Below are positions 20,726 to 33,384 of a stretch of 64,000 nt of DNA, piece after piece. The stretch covers positions 1,054,001 to 1,118,000 of the forward strand of contig JAIOWQ010000008.1 in assembly GCA_020975405.1 (NCBI GenBank), read 5' to 3'. The notes below the pieces were generated by a model that had not been told where the DNA came from, did not search any database, and saw only the letters and a program-made list of their open reading frames with translations. The DNA comes from Keithomyces neogunnii (taxonomy: Eukaryota > Ascomycota > Sordariomycetes > Hypocreales > Clavicipitaceae). Each line of letters begins with the position of its first letter. The first letter of the stretch is position 1. A program made the translations under genes and the position numbers.

Positions 20726-22053
20726 TTATCGCTTGTTCGTCAAGGGCAATGTCGGCTGGCGCTTTTCCTTGGGTTTCTGAAGTTTCGCCACAGTATACAC
20801 AATGCCGCTTACAAAGCCTAGAAAAATGGCAAAGACGCTGCCGAATGACACGGGTGCTGCGAAGAATACAATGCCCATGATTGCCACAGGCAGCTTGTTG
20901 AGTGCGCCGACCATGGCGTAGGTTGTAGAAGAGGTGGCCCTGATGCACCACGCAGTCGAGTAGGAGATGAAGATGGCACCAAGCCCCGAGTAAATCATGC
21001 CGAGGCACATGCTGTAGCGAGACTCGGTAGGGAAGTTGCTATGGAGGTTGTCAGGCGACCAGTCCTCGACGAGGAGCGAGGCGATTATGAGCACGGGGAT
21101 AGTGAGAAGGTTGTTGTAGAACATGACTGGTGGATGTTAGCAGACTGCTGTCACGGTGCGGGGCGATGGGTGTAGACGAGTACCGACCTTCCCAGTTGTT
21201 GAAGCCAGTCTTCTTGATAACCTTGCGCATGCTCAGGGCGTACATGGCTGCGCAAAGGACATTGATCCCCATCCAGCCGTAACCAAGGTTCAGCGTGGCC
21301 ATGGCCGCGGCGGCAGCGGCGCTCTTGGCGTCGGCCCAGGCGGCGACTACGGAGCTCAACACCATCATGATGAACGACACGAGGGTCAATGGAGTGACGC
21401 CGCTTCCAAACAGGAAGACCTCTCCATAGGCAATGACAATAATAGTCAGGTTCTTAAAGATGGTGTACACGGGAACAGACAGGTACTGCAGCGCCTTATT
21501 GCCAGTGTAAATCATGGCAACGAGCAACAGAGCAATAGGGTACCCTGGGGCTTGTCAGTGGCGGGAGCAACGCGTCAATCGAAGAAGGGGGAGCAGTACA
21601 AGTCTTTGCCTTTTGCGGATCGAATGGTCCCAAGTCTCTGACCATGCCAGCCTGCTTGCAAATGACAATGGCGACAGTTCCAACGATGGACTATGTTGAA
21701 TCAGCAATAATGCTTCGCGACTATATTGCCTGCCTCGCAGGAAATAAATGCGAGTCCAAACGTACCTGAATGGCAAGGTAAAAGAGATTCATGTTCCAGT
21801 TCGACCCCGAGACAACATACTTGTTGACAATAGTCATACTCATCGAACTCAAACAATAGGCAAAGACGGACGCGCCACGGCTGTTGTCAAGCGAGGCCAT
21901 GGACGGACCAAGACCCTTCAGCGCATCCGGCTTTGCCTGGGCAGGCGTGAAGCCTGGGAACGGTTTGGTCGCGTGGAAATTGCCATTGAGGCCGTTGGCG
22001 ACGCCATTGCCATTGGACGTGGGCGGCGCGTCGTCGGTTTTCTTGTCTGACAT
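20726..22053 (-). CDS. vrg4: GDP-mannose transporter (Vrg4/GmtA type)
   Basis: Four exons, 22053-21766, 21690-21600, 21544-21188 and 21126-20726, give 378 aa with consistent phases. This is a Golgi nucleotide-sugar transporter of the DMT superfamily that exchanges cytosolic GDP-mannose for luminal GMP and supports all fungal mannosylation. Landmarks: a cytosolic N-tail of about 60 residues, SMTIVNKYVVSG in the first membrane helix, LQYLSVPVYTIFKNLTIIVI with the FKNLT nucleotide motif, and GALNKLPVAIMGI containing the GALNK motif that recognises the mannose nucleotide. About ten membrane helices are expected. A start 27 bases upstream is not in frame. The Lys-rich C-terminus (KPKEKR) fits a retrieval/export signal. 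Confidence 0.95.
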
Positions 22054-23777
22054 GATGGAATGGCCAGCTCCTGGATGAGAGGGCCGCTGGAGTCCTGGGC
22101 CAAAGGAGCAGGCGCGTGAAACGAGAGGACCGGTGCGAGAATCAAGCGAGTGGCTCTGGCGCGAGCAGAAAAAGAACAAGAAGGACGGATGCAAAAGCGA
22201 CGCGTGAAGGCGATGCAAAGGGGCAAAACCTTGCCAAACTCTGCGGCCCCTTTGAAAGGGGGAGGGGGAAGTGGTTGTAGGCGCCTCTAGTGGCGCATGC
22301 GCCCTGCGCCGAGTGTTGGTAGTCGCAGATCACGGCAGTGGCAGTGGCTGTGGCAGTGGCTGTGGCTGGGCGGGCAAAGTGTGGCTGGCAAAGTTCTTGT
22401 GCCATGTGTTCGAGCCGTGCCTTTTAGCTTTGACTCCTGCATAGTGGCTGGTTACTTTCTGTTGCTGGTGAGTCACGGACTTGGCCACATGACCCACAGA
22501 TTTGCGCACTTCGTCTGTGATCGGTAGTCAATTTGCTCGTGGTACCGAGTCAAGGATAAATCTTTAGCATCGCGTCAATCTGAGACCTTCTCGTATTACC
22601 CCATGTGCAATGCAAGACATGAGCAACGTGCACGCCCAAGACTTCCACACGAACACACCTAATTCTAACTACCAAGAAGCTTTCCCCAAAGAACCCGTCT
22701 GGGTAGATCTCGGACCCACCAGGCCATTTCATTTCATTTTGGACTGGAGCGATCGACACAAGATGCTGAGCCAAAAAAAAAAAAAAATTGCCCGCCGCTC
22801 TCCCGCCGTCAATACCTCACCTTACCCAATCTCCACCATGACGGGGGAACATGTTTCGGGATCGACCGTACACGATCGACAGGCTTTCAGGAACGGTGGG
22901 GATGAGATCCATCTACCCGTGTCGGGTTCGGCCATCGTAGTCTCTGACGCTGCCTACCATGTTCTCTCCTGCATCCGTGGCTCAGCACCTCCAGACAGGA
23001 ATAGGAGACGAGGTGGCACCTGATTCACGCGGCCGTGATGGTGGTGGTGAAGAATCTCTGTAGTTCGCCGTCTTTCGAGGCCTTGGGGAGATTTGCAAAT
23101 GCGTTCAATGGACTAACAAACAAGCCGGGCACATGTGTGGCGACTTTGTGTGATTGAGTGGTTGTGTCCCGTACCATGACAAGCAAGATACAAACCAACC
23201 GCGGCCCGATACGGTGCAATGGCCGCCATGGCCACAAGGAAGACCAGGCAAACGCTTGGGAGGTCGTGCTCTAAATAACAGGCGGCTTCGGATGAACTTG
23301 TTCATGCATCCCAAGCGGCGAAAAACGCCCCTGGTGGGACACAAGCAGCCAGACTAGCCTGCTTCATTCTCAGCAAGCACGCCTTCACAAACACCAACTA
23401 CTACAAGTGCGCGCTGGGAGAATAGAAAGTAAATTGTTGATGTCATACGACATGAGATGTATTAAGTGGCTGCCTCGGCCGAAGCCGACGCTGTCTAGCT
23501 AAGTCGACCTAAGACTGAAAGTTGTGATCCGAACCCAAGACAGTTGCCATCGAACAACACGTCATTATGATAAAAAATAAAATGCTTCCCAAAAAAAAAA
23601 AGTCTTTTCCCGTGATATTACACAAAAAACGTGTTACGGCACACCGATTGCGTGTTGTTTCATCAGGACTCTGAAATCCGGCAAAAAGAACAAGAATCTG
23701 GCATGCGGGCACAACGTTATTCGGCGGTGTCGATGCCTTGGCGGGCAACAGTCTTCTCAAATCCGCTGACAAGCAGT
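22054..23777. other. Intergenic, GMT promoter
   Basis: About 1.7 kb with no supported gene. It includes a GTGGCA/TGTGGC short tandem repeat and a 15-A homopolymer at 22773-22787. Confidence 0.5.
22334..22370. repeat. GGCAGT/GGCTGT hexamer repeat
   Basis: Imperfect 6-bp tandem repeat (GGCAGTGGCAGTGGCTGTGG and onward), about 290 bp upstream of the GDP-mannose transporter start; likely length-polymorphic. Confidence 0.75.
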
Positions 23778-24542
23778 TTACAGAAGAGCGGCGGCAACAG
23801 CCATGACGATGGCACCAGCGGGGGCCAGGAAAGCGGCACCAGCAGTGACGGGGCTGGTGGTGACGGTAGAGTTGCCGCCAGTGGGGGCGGCGGTGGTGGA
23901 GGGAGCCAGGGTGGTGGCGGGGGCAGACGCAGAGGTCTGGGCGCCGGTCTGACTGGCGGGGGCAGAGGTGGCCGGGGCCGAGCTGGCCGGGGCGGAGGAA
24001 CCGGAGGAACCGCCGGCGGGGGAGCCAGAGTCCTTGCAGTTGTCCACGGAGAAGTCGGTGGATGCCTGGGCAAGGACCTTGGTCAGGCCAGCGGCGAGCG
24101 AGGCGGCAACGGCCTGGGCTTCGGTGGGAACCTTGGCAACAACAGCCGTGATGAGTTTCTGGGAGGCAGTGTTGATTTTGGCGAGGTCATCGCTGACGGT
24201 GCCACAGGCACCGGCCTTCTCAACATCGGAGCGCTTGGCCTTGAAGGCGTCAGCGAGGTCCTGGCCCTTGGTGGTCAAGGCCTGGACGGGGGTGGTCAGG
24301 CCCAGGGCATCGGTGAGGACCAGATTGCTGGAGGCGTCGACCTTGGTCTTGCCGGCATCGATGGCGGCGACGAGAGCCTCGGCCTTGGACTGGACGGGCG
24401 CGGTGTCGCCGTTGAAGGCCTTGGCGGCGCTGTCAAGACTGTCAATGCTGGAACCGATGCTGGTGAGAACACCCTGGATGACGGAAATCTGGGCGTAGGT
24501 GCCAGTGGCGGCGGCAAGGACAACGGCGTTGGAGAACTTCAT
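23778..24542 (-). CDS. HsbA/Mp1-like GPI-anchored cell-wall mannoprotein
   Basis: Single exon, 254 aa from the ATG at 24542. This start gives a clean signal peptide (MKFSNAVVLAAATGTYAQ), whereas an upstream in-frame start would bury it. Residues about 19-170 match the hydrophobic surface binding protein A / cell-wall galactomannoprotein domain: a helical bundle built from repeated AxxLxxAxDxGKTKV-like helices, with the conserved TPVQALTTKGQDLADAF and the late single Cys (ACGTVSDDL). The C-terminal 80 residues are Ser/Thr/Ala/Pro-rich, expected to be O-mannosylated, ending in a hydrophobic GAIVMAVAAALL segment that fits a GPI-attachment signal. Family members bind lipids or hydrophobic surfaces (HsbA, Mp1p). 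Likely wall-bound, possibly an adhesion or hydrophobic-surface protein. Confidence 0.88.
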   Translation of the reverse strand: MKFSNAVVLAAATGTYAQISVIQGVLTSIGSSIDSLDSAAKAFNGDTAPVQSKAEALVAAIDAGKTKVDASSNLVLTDALGLTTPVQALTTKGQDLADAFKAKRSDVEKAGACGTVSDDLAKINTASQKLITAVVAKVPTEAQAVAASLAAGLTKVLAQASTDFSVDNCKDSGSPAGGSSGSSAPASSAPATSAPASQTGAQTSASAPATTLAPSTTAAPTGGNSTVTTSPVTAGAAFLAPAGAIVMAVAAALL

Positions 24543-26298
24543 CTTGTCGGTTTGAGCGTGTGAGGCCTTGTTTGTTTTTGGTGTTTTTGCAAGAACGAGT
24601 GTAAGTCTACAGGACCGGGACAGAAACGATTGTGGGTTTATGCACGGCTGAAAACAGAGTAGCGGGTTGAAGAAGAGGAAGGAAGGAAGGAACAGAGGCA
24701 CCTGGGTAAGGAGTGGTCTGTTTATACCCTTTTCCAACAACTACTGCGCCTCTCTGGGGAACCATCACAAGCTTGAGATTCAATCCCTAATCCATGTCAA
24801 CATACGGCCCTGCCGAGGTGTTCCGCCACGGACAGGCAAGTTCCAACTATAACAGCTTGGATAGTCGCAACTGCAGTAACAAGGGCCTGTCTGGGGCAAC
24901 CTTGTCGAGAAGGGGGAGGGGGCCCAATCTAATTGATGAGCCAACCTAGCCATGTAGAGACGAGCGGGCAAAGTTTTACGAGAAGAAGAAGCCAAGTGTT
25001 GCAGTTTGACACTAGTGTCCATCCCACGATGGGCACATGTACATACAGACCTAGCTAGGTACAGACCGGACTGGACTGGAGTACGGGGGTATCCACCCCC
25101 AGGTGGTCCACCGCTGTTCCGCATGGGGGGTGGAGCCGGCGGAGAGCCTAGCCTAGAGGCAACAGTCTGGCGCTCCAGCTGCTTTCTGTAACCTGTCTGG
25201 TGGCCTGGGGCGTGTGGACACGAGCCTTTGTTTCCACATGGACTGGGCAATGGAATAATATGACAGTCTTGTGAGGCCCCGAAACGGGACAAGAGGAATA
25301 AAGGGGACCACCCTCATCCAGGTTACGGCGAACGAGGCCGTGGCCAATCCAAGCATGTAGTCGTATGGTCTTGACCTGGCCGGGTTTCCATTGAGAGTCT
25401 TGCACAAAGGGGTCTTGGCTCCCGAAATTTAACTAGCTGGCCACAGGAATCCAAGAATCCCTCCCCCTGGAAGTGCATTCATACACATGTTCGTGTAATT
25501 AGCACTCCCAATCGCATGCGGAGCGGATCCCATGTTGAAGTGGCTTGCATACTGTCATTGCCAAGTACGGGCAGAGCGCATACACGCTCCATACATGCAT
25601 ACAACAGTACTTTTGGAGCTGGGCCGGGTTCCATCATCAAAGGGTGCCCCAATTGAGTTTACCTGCGTGCTGCCTGGCCACAAGCGTAGATCTCTTGCGA
25701 GCCGCCCATGTACATAATTCCAGGCTGCCATGGCTCGGAGCTTGCTCCTTCCTCTGGGGCAACCGGCCGATGCAGGCGCAGGCGGAACTGCAAGTACCCT
25801 GGCCAATATTGCTATTAAGCTTCCCTCATGGCCAAGGTAGTAAATGAAGACCTCTTGGAAGTGAGCCCTAACGGAAATTTCGCCATGTAATTAAAGACTT
25901 TTGCCGAGCTCTCTTGGTTCGGGCGACGCAAGTACGAGCAACACCAGATTCCTCTTTCTGAAGTGGGCCGGCTTTGTCCATGTTGACCATTATGTAATAT
26001 ATATATGTCTGGTACCTGTATTCCATCAGCTCAAGGAACCATGGCGCGTATAGGACATGCTGGTAATAAGCACAGTTAGATAACAACCCATATGCTCCGT
26101 ACGCGCCCTTGTGTTGGTCATTCAGAAAGACCAAGTGCACTTCCCCACGGCAGCATGTTGACGTTTCCACGGCAATTCCAGCCAGCTTGAAGCCATTTCT
26201 CTGCTGTGCATGGGGGGGGATAAATTCATGCATCTCCGGCCGCCACAAAGGACCAGTGTGCCTCCCCCCCGGCGAGCCAGTCCGTTTTCATTCCCATA

Positions 26299-26307
26299 TA
26301 CGGAGTA
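26299..26307. repeat. TACGGAGTA 9-mer, copy 4
   Basis: Exact copy within the gene-poor interval. Confidence 0.6.
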
Positions 26308-29300
26308 TTGTGTTGCATCATCTCTGTTGCAACGACGAGGCCTTCTTCAGACGGATGGCCAGTTGATATCGCAGACGCTGTTATCATGTTCCTTGTCCAT
26401 CAACTGCGCAGTCACGTCAACTGTGCACAATGCGACTCGACGGCGTGGCCATTCACTCGGTCAAGGCAAGACTGGTGGTGGCCTCTTGCTGACCCCTCCC
26501 CTCATCGAGCTTCTCAAAGCGCCTTCCAACAGCGCGATCCAATTTTGGACTGGAGCATAAGCCGGCGCAATGCCTGCTAAAGGAATGACCAAGTCGAGCT
26601 GTTGGTCAATGGCCTTGGTCAGCAACGCCACTCTCGGCGCCGTGTGTTCGCTAGTCTCCCCCCTCCCCCTCCCTCAACCCCTGTTGGTCACTTATAACGC
26701 AAAGTTCGGCAGCATATTATGTATGTAGGTTGCTCCGTTGTCAGGGATGCTGATGTGTGGGGGAGAAGCGTCCTGTTCGCGTCGTTGGAAAACATGACCC
26801 TGGTATTTATTCCTTGTCGGCCCCCGCATTCGCCGATTGTGACAGTTGCGATTCGGTCATCACCTATTCGGAACCTTGTTTTGATGTTGCAAGGTGCGCC
26901 GCCAGCGTCTAAACCTTACCCTTTTTAATACCCCTATCCATCTGGGGCAACGAATGAGGGAGGGGACAGTCACAGCTGCCCTCTGGTGGAAGCAGGGGGG
27001 AAGGATTTGGGAAGTGGGAAGGATGTGGGAAGGAGGTGGAAAGGCAAAGGCGTAGGTGAGCTTGAGCCAGCCAGTGCTCGGTTAAACCTTGGCGGAAGCC
27101 AATACATGGTGACGGAGACGGCTGAAGATGAACAGGCACAGCTGCCAGAAATCGACAAGTTTCTGCGCCAACTGACACAGTGGGGAATCCGTCAATGGCA
27201 CATGATGCCTAGAGGTGAAGACCAGGCCGTTGAAAGGGCCGCGACTTTGGACTTTCCACATGCCACATGCCGCGCCCCATGGAACTACAGTCTCAGATGG
27301 TCTGGGGGCGGCCAGACTTCTCCGTTGGAGCATTGCACTTTGTCCTGTTCCCCCAGCCCAAGAGTTGGCCAGTCGCGGGGCTTGACTGCGATTGGCAAGG
27401 ATCGTCGCTAGAATGAGCTGCTATTGCGCAAGCGAAGGGAGCGGCAAGATGTACCATTTGCACGGAGAATAATGAAGAGGTACGGACGCGTGGTCGATTA
27501 TGATGGCAACCAGGGTTCAGATTTGATTCAAAAGCGGAGTTGAAGAGCTCATGGCATGGACCAGACGGGCCGACAATGTCGCGCGCGCTGAAGCACAAGC
27601 GGCACGGGAGGCAAATGGCGTGGCCCAAGAGCCCGAGACCAGGCCTGTTCCATGACCACCGCCGGGCGCAGACTGCCAACCACAACCACAACCACGGCCA
27701 AAAGACTTGCCCAACATGCATGCCATGGCACGTCGTATTCCGTGTCCAGGCCAAGGGCTAGCCGAGACGGAGAGGGACACAGAGACCCATCTACTCCGAA
27801 CGGAGCACTAATAGCGTCAATCCATCCTTTGATCAAAAAGGCCCACGACGGGGTACTGCCTGGTACTTGGGTCCGTACGTACGATGTGCGCCGGGCAGGG
27901 CATGATAATACCGCGCCGAGAAGGCTGCATGTGCAAGTCGGAAAAGAAGAGGAAGCTGCCAGTGTCTACGGAGTTATGTACCACCACATGCTGCAGGGCG
28001 CTTGACGGTGGGTGCTAGGTGCATGTGAAGCTCAGGTACTCCGTGTTGCGCGGGAAAATGTCAATTTAAAGCCCATGCGAGTGCGCTGCTCCACGAGACA
28101 GGGGGCAGACGACCAGGATGGAACGGACTGGAGCATGTTTTGGAAGCGAAATGAAGGCCCAAAGTCTACCGCGTACCCAGGGACCTGTAGCCAAGTGCCA
28201 GACCCTGGGAGGTAGGTGCTGTATTATTAGCGTTTGGTCGCCCTGGTGTGCTCTCGGTGCTCAACTTTCGAGTCTTCAAGACACCACCAGACTTGACTAT
28301 TACTCCGTGCGCCACCTAAAACTGCTGCTCCATGTTCTGCGCCCCGCTATGCAGCCAGGTGTCCAAAGAACCGTTCAGAGGATTGACAGCATTTGTCCCC
28401 TGAATATCCGTTTACGCCGACTGCATCGTGCTAGGCTCCATGACGAAATCTCTCTGGGTACCTAGTATTTCGGGGTACCTAGTATTTCGGAAAAGTGAAA
28501 AGGGTCGGGTTGCAGGTTGACTGGTTTGCCTTGCCCGCCTTGTTCCCTCTCTTCCATCTAGCCTTCCACGGTTCCAATGCAGACGCTCATCTCCGCCTCT
28601 GCCCAACAGAGTTCTCAATTCTCGGGACAGGGAATCGAGGATTCAAAACTTGGTTCTGCTGCAGGTGTGTTTCAGGCTCAGAAGAGAGCGATGGAGCTGG
28701 TGGAATATTAAGCAGGCCGCCTCGAAATTGCCTCTGTAGTCGCGAGTTCGGACGTTTTGGAATCAAGATGATGGAAAGTCACGCCATCAAGTGGTGGCCG
28801 TGCAGCTAAAGCCAGCGCAATTGTCACCACTGCTCGCTATGCACTCGTTACGTAGCCAAGGAAAGATGCATCGCCATTGACGTCTTCTCATTCACAATTG
28901 CCTGACATCAAGGGTGGTGGCCAAGTGGTAGCAACATGGGCGGCCTCCTTGTCGCACCCTCGATGGCGGCACGAGTCATACATTCGCTACTATACGATGC
29001 GAGATGCGCCCCTTCGAGATGGCACTTCGAAGCGGCACCCAGGGGATTTTCTTGCAGGTCCAAGTTGACTTGGCCCGGCAATCCAGAGTCTTGGCTGCCA
29101 TACGGGCCGACGGACCCCAAGCCAGCTCATAATAATCTGCGTCATGCCTGGTCATTTGGACTAAATATGAGGCAGTACTCACTCCTTTCGAACAAGCTGG
29201 ATGCCCACCACGTTCCTAGATACCTCTCGGTGAGATTCTCGGAACATTCCATTTCAACTGCCGTACACTGTACTTTTGTGCCCATGTGCATTGAACTCAT

Positions 29301-29759
29301 TTCGCTTCCGTAGGCTTGGTGGGCAAAAGACGCAGGTAAGCCTTGGGGTGCAACCATGTTGTATATGGGATGGGCCCTTGGCAATAGTACCGTACGGAGG
29401 AGGGAGAGTCCGACCAGTTCAACTCCGCAGCCCACTCAGTGCACCCTCCATTGCGGCCGTGGTGTGAAATCTTTCGCTCTTTGGGTTCATGGCAAGCCAA
29501 AACTGGAAGTTGGTATCCTCCCTCTCCCAGGACACAACGAACAGGGCGAGACATCGTATCATGCAAGCCACCAACAGCCTCTCTCTTGAAAAGTGGCAGG
29601 TGGTTCCAACATTCATCACGCGAGATGCTTTCAGCTAACACCCTGAGGACCAACATTTGCCACTTCTCGTATCTTACCTTGCCAGTGCCAGTGCTGCCAT
29701 GTCGCTCTATTGCCGTTGATCCTGTAATACCGTGGCTTACTCCAGGACACCTTCATATG

Positions 29760-29768
29760 TACGGAGTA
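29760..29768. repeat. TACGGAGTA 9-mer, copy 5
   Basis: Exact copy within the gene-poor interval; a one-mismatch copy (TACGGAGGA) lies about 370 bases to its left. Confidence 0.6.
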
Positions 29769-30995
29769 ATCTCTTTGATGGCACGTCAAGCTCAGGTCCC
29801 CTTTTAGTTCTTTGAGCGTTGACCATCTACGATCTATACGTGAGACATGGCTGGCTAGGTAAGAAGTCAATGACCAATGCAATGCTCTTTGTAACTTGTC
29901 CGTCCATCCATCCATCTATCGCATTCTATGCTAATCCAACCATGAACGAATCGATTTCAACACTCAGGAGCTGCGTGCTTGCCCCCGACAAGCGCCACCA
30001 AGAGTGGGCGCCATCAGGTTGTGTCAGTCATTCGAAACCAGGCATCCCAGAGCTGTTTTGTCATGATGCTTGTAGATGGAGGCTTCCGCGTGCATTGCCA
30101 ATGCCATGGCCCATTGCTGAGTGCTATGAGAGGCTCTCTTCCGCCAAGATGCAAAAATATAGCCTGTTCAAATGGCAGTGTAATTTGCGTTGGTTTACCC
30201 CGAGGCATATCAATTGGCCTACCCTAGATTCGAACTTTTTTGGGTTGACGCACGCGATGCTAGAAGCTAGGGTTACCTACGAATCGTTAGAGGAAATTGG
30301 CATTTCTTTACAAAAAAAAAATGAGAGAAAAAATGACGGTTACATGAATTGCAGTCAAAACTATCCTCAAGTCTCGTTTTTCTTGTTGGTTCATGTTCAG
30401 TTGGAAGCGGGTGGGTTTAGTTGGCAGCTGCCATCAGCCTCACCCAGCTGCCTCGACCCAACCAGTTGCAGGCTCTGGTCCATGTCGCGCGTCACAATCC
30501 GGTAGAAAGGTTCCTTGATCAAGCTGATCGTGTCACCTGACTTGACAGGTTGCCTTGCGTCAATTTGAAAGGCGTCCGGCAAACCACGCATTGGACATGA
30601 CATGCTCCCAACTGCACCCAAGAATCCTGGCATGGTCAACTCCAAACAACTGCACGTGGGCTTTAGTCATATGCACAGCCAACAACCTTTGCCGCGATGC
30701 ATAGTCAGGAACGAGGTCAGAGTACAACCGGCATTCGCCAAACCTCATCACACCCAAGGGATCCCACGTTGCTTCTTTCTGACAAGGAGAAGCGCCAAAG
30801 TTTCGGTCAGCATGGTCCTTGGCGTCACCAAATTAACTCGTGCGAAGTCCAAGCCAGGAGAGGCAGTGCTCGTTGCGCTTTCTACAAGGAAATCGGGCTA
30901 CAAGCCGACAGGGCAACGTACCCTGGCCCCCATCATCCGTCGTCCAGCCCCCCCCGAGCTTTTCCAGCGGAATTAGGTCATCTAGAAGATCGCGG

Positions 30996-31589
30996 CTAGC
31001 GTAAGCGCGACTGGACATGGGTTTCCAGCAAGGGGAGTTTGTTAGGTTGGGATAAGCGCACTCTGCAGGCGTTGGGACGATGCTCCGCCACGGTGAGACT
31101 GGAGGCTCTGAAAATGCGTGCGTGAGCCAGTTGGGCTAGAGATGGAATTTCCGCCCATCTCTGCATGGCCTTTGGTTTGCCAGAGCAGACAGAGCCTGAT
31201 GAGACTGACTGAGCACAACAGGCAATATTGGATGAGGAATGCGCAGCTTGCACGCGGACTCGCCGTACGCCGTCAGTGACGCTCGACATTAATAAGACTG
31301 GTGCTGCTGCTGACCCGAGATGCGCAAGGGCGCGCAAGCTGTCGACCCAACAAGGCTGAGAATGCACAGCCAACACGAACTGACCAAGTAATCCTGCCAA
31401 TTGGATCTTTAGACGCCAGGCGCTTAGCTGCGCCGCAGCCATGCCATCTTCTTTCGCGTCAAAGCATTCAATCACGGCTTCGGGCCGACCCAACCCATGC
31501 CCGGCGCTTATGAATTGTCGCCAGGAAGTGCCCACGCAATCGGACATCCATGACTTCAACTCTGCCAGCTCCATCTCGAATGACTGCAT
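30996..31589 (-). other. Long open frame, doubtful gene
   Basis: A 197-codon uninterrupted minus-strand frame (MQSFEMELAELKSWMSDCVG start). It is the longest open frame in the gene-poor interval, but it is Ser/Ala/Leu-rich without domain, signal peptide or family resemblance. It could be chance or an orphan gene. Confidence 0.2.
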
Positions 31590-32345
31590 CGCCCACTCCG
31601 GGCACCCAAGACTCACCGGCAGAAGCTTCCAAGGGGGGGGGGATTATTGGATGACGTGATGGTTATGCTGACTGGGCAACTTGGCGCCGAGCCGTATCGT
31701 TCCATTAAGTCTCATGAATGACTGCTAGCAGACTTGCGCATGGCATACCCCAAGAACAAGGCGACCTATGCAATGGCTTGCACAAGGCACATGGAAACTC
31801 GGGAGTGGCCGACCAACCATGCATGGATCGTGGTTCGCGATGTAGCCATGTTGCGGCTCTGGGGGCGACCTGGGGAATAGAAAAGGGGACTGAGCCCGAC
31901 TCATCTTGGCACATCTTCCCACAAGCATTCGGAAAACAGCCAGCTCCAGGCAACTTATTCCTTGAACTGACACTTGCTGCCAGAGAGAAGCAGGATTCCT
32001 TGCAAACGAGCTTTCGCAGCCAAGGGGTTCTATCCTTTCGCAGCAACCCTGGTGCTGATTCGACACTTGCCTAGACGAATTGAGGCATCCTTTCCAAGTC
32101 GCAAGTGGCTTACCTTGGATACCGAAGCAATAGCGTGAGATACGCACAAGGGAGAGCGGCCAAGAGACACGCATTTAATGTTCGAGGTTGAGACTTGGAC
32201 AGAAAAGCCATTGAGTGTTCCGCATCGGCTTCTGTTCAGAAACAACATCGCCCGACGGACAAAGACAGCCCAGCAGAGCCTCAGAGTAAGGAAGACGTCC
32301 GCCCCGAGGACAAGGAGCTTGCCAAGCTTGCCCGTGTTCCCAGCC

Positions 32346-32949
32346 ATGGCGTACAGCTCAGTTACCAGCTCGAGCTGGAAGGCAAGTCCAAACAGCCAAA
32401 GCGAAACCCTGCTCTTGCACGCACAGCTAACATGAGAATGGGCACTCGAACAAGGCGCCACAGCCATCCGTCTCCCAGCTTATTGAAACCCTCAACACGC
32501 ACCGCGTGAACACGCTCACGGAGCTCTGCCGCATAGAGCGCATCGCCGCCGACTGCGCCGACCCCAACGACGCCAAGGCCTTCCAGAAACCCATGACGAG
32601 CGCCTGGATCTACTACGTCACCTCGCACCAGCTCGTCACAGAGCTGCGCGGCCTCACGCCCCGGTTTCCCATCACGGGGGATATTGTGCGCGACGCCTAC
32701 AGCCGCGTGCGCGACGACTCCAACAGCAACCGCAGCTGGAACCTTGCCTGGCTGTGCTTGGTCAAGATCAAGGAGGCAGGCCTCGTGTCTGCCTATGCGA
32801 CCATGGAGGCCATGAAGCCCGAGATGTGGGGGAACAAGAGTCCCTCTGCCCAGGACCTTGCCCAACTGGCCACCTGCTTCGAGATGGAGTGGATGGACGC
32901 CGTGGACAGAATGTTGCGCCACTGGACGAGAGAGCCCACTTGGTATTGA
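32346..32949 (+). CDS. Conserved-looking hypothetical protein, GC-AG intron
   Basis: Two exons, 32346-32381 and 32455-32949, give 176 aa. The start CAGCCATGG has an ideal context. The first 12 codons (MAYSSVTSSSWK) join to APQPSVSQLIETLNTHRVNT through a 73-bp intron with a GC donor (AAG|GCAAGT) and a CTAAC branch site 23 bases before AAG. The frame of exon 2 is otherwise closed by a TAA at 32428. The product is all-helical in appearance, with conserved-looking blocks LTELCRIERIAADCADPNDA, MTSAWIYYVTSHQLVTELRG, and Trp/Glu-rich C-terminal helices ending HWTREPTWY. No signal or membrane segment. I do not recognise the family; the codon use and composition are those of a real gene. Confidence 0.7.
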
Positions 32950-33384
32950 CTTTTCCATGACTAGCCCGGCTCATTTTGGCCCTTTTCTTTCCCTTTTGCA
33001 GGGCATTATGGAAGCTAGGAATGGTTTGGAGGGGCAAAATCTGTTGCAACAAAGGGGCGTGGATATTGGGCCTGGCGGTCACTCATTCCTTCATCATGAT
33101 ATTTCCTACTTCCTTCCCCCCCTTTTCCCTTCCTTTATGCCCCGTCTCTTTCTTTTTCCTTCATTCTCTTCACCTCACATTCTCTACCTTCCTTTGCCTT
33201 CTTTCCAACTTAGCTTCATGTACATAACTTCAAGAGAGCAATTTGGTTAACTATCCCTTGCTTTTATTTTATCAATTCGACGTCATCTAGCCTTCTATGT
33301 GAACATGTACACGCATATGTAATCGGAATCGTGATAGGGTGTCTAGGAGTGGATAAAAACAAAAAGTTCTCGTCCACCTGCTCT
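32950..33384. other. Convergent 3' intergenic, pyrimidine-rich
   Basis: 435 bases between convergent genes. 33095-33215 is a long run of CCTT/CCCT/CTTT on the plus strand, probably 3'-UTR or terminator sequence; no gene. Confidence 0.6.

Larger units (their letters stand above)
24543..32345. other. Gene-poor 7.8-kb interval
   Basis: No frame carries a recognisable domain or convincing intron structure. Open frames such as 26986-27411 (plus) and 29819-30505 (plus) look random in composition. No tRNA, rRNA or transposon was recognised. The interval contains two exact and several one-mismatch copies of TACGGAGTA (26299, 27967, 28037, 28301, 29393, 29760). Base composition is ordinary rather than AT-rich, so this is not an obvious repeat-mutated island. 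Non-coding transcripts or fast-evolving small genes cannot be excluded. Confidence 0.5.

Noticed and set aside
23631..24563. 310-codon plus-strand Gly-rich open frame
   Set aside because: Antisense to the HsbA-like gene; the Gly runs are the complement of its Ala/Pro/Ser codons.
26986..27411. 141-codon plus-strand open frame
   Set aside because: Low-complexity Gly/Lys start and no recognisable continuation; judged chance.
30180..30250. Possible tRNA T-loop (TTCGAA with flanks) on the minus strand
   Set aside because: No T-stem pairing, no D-arm and no acceptor stem could be built around it.
29819..30505. 228-codon plus-strand open frame in the gene-poor interval
   Set aside because: Starts with a non-ATG codon, has no domain and no protein-like periodicity.
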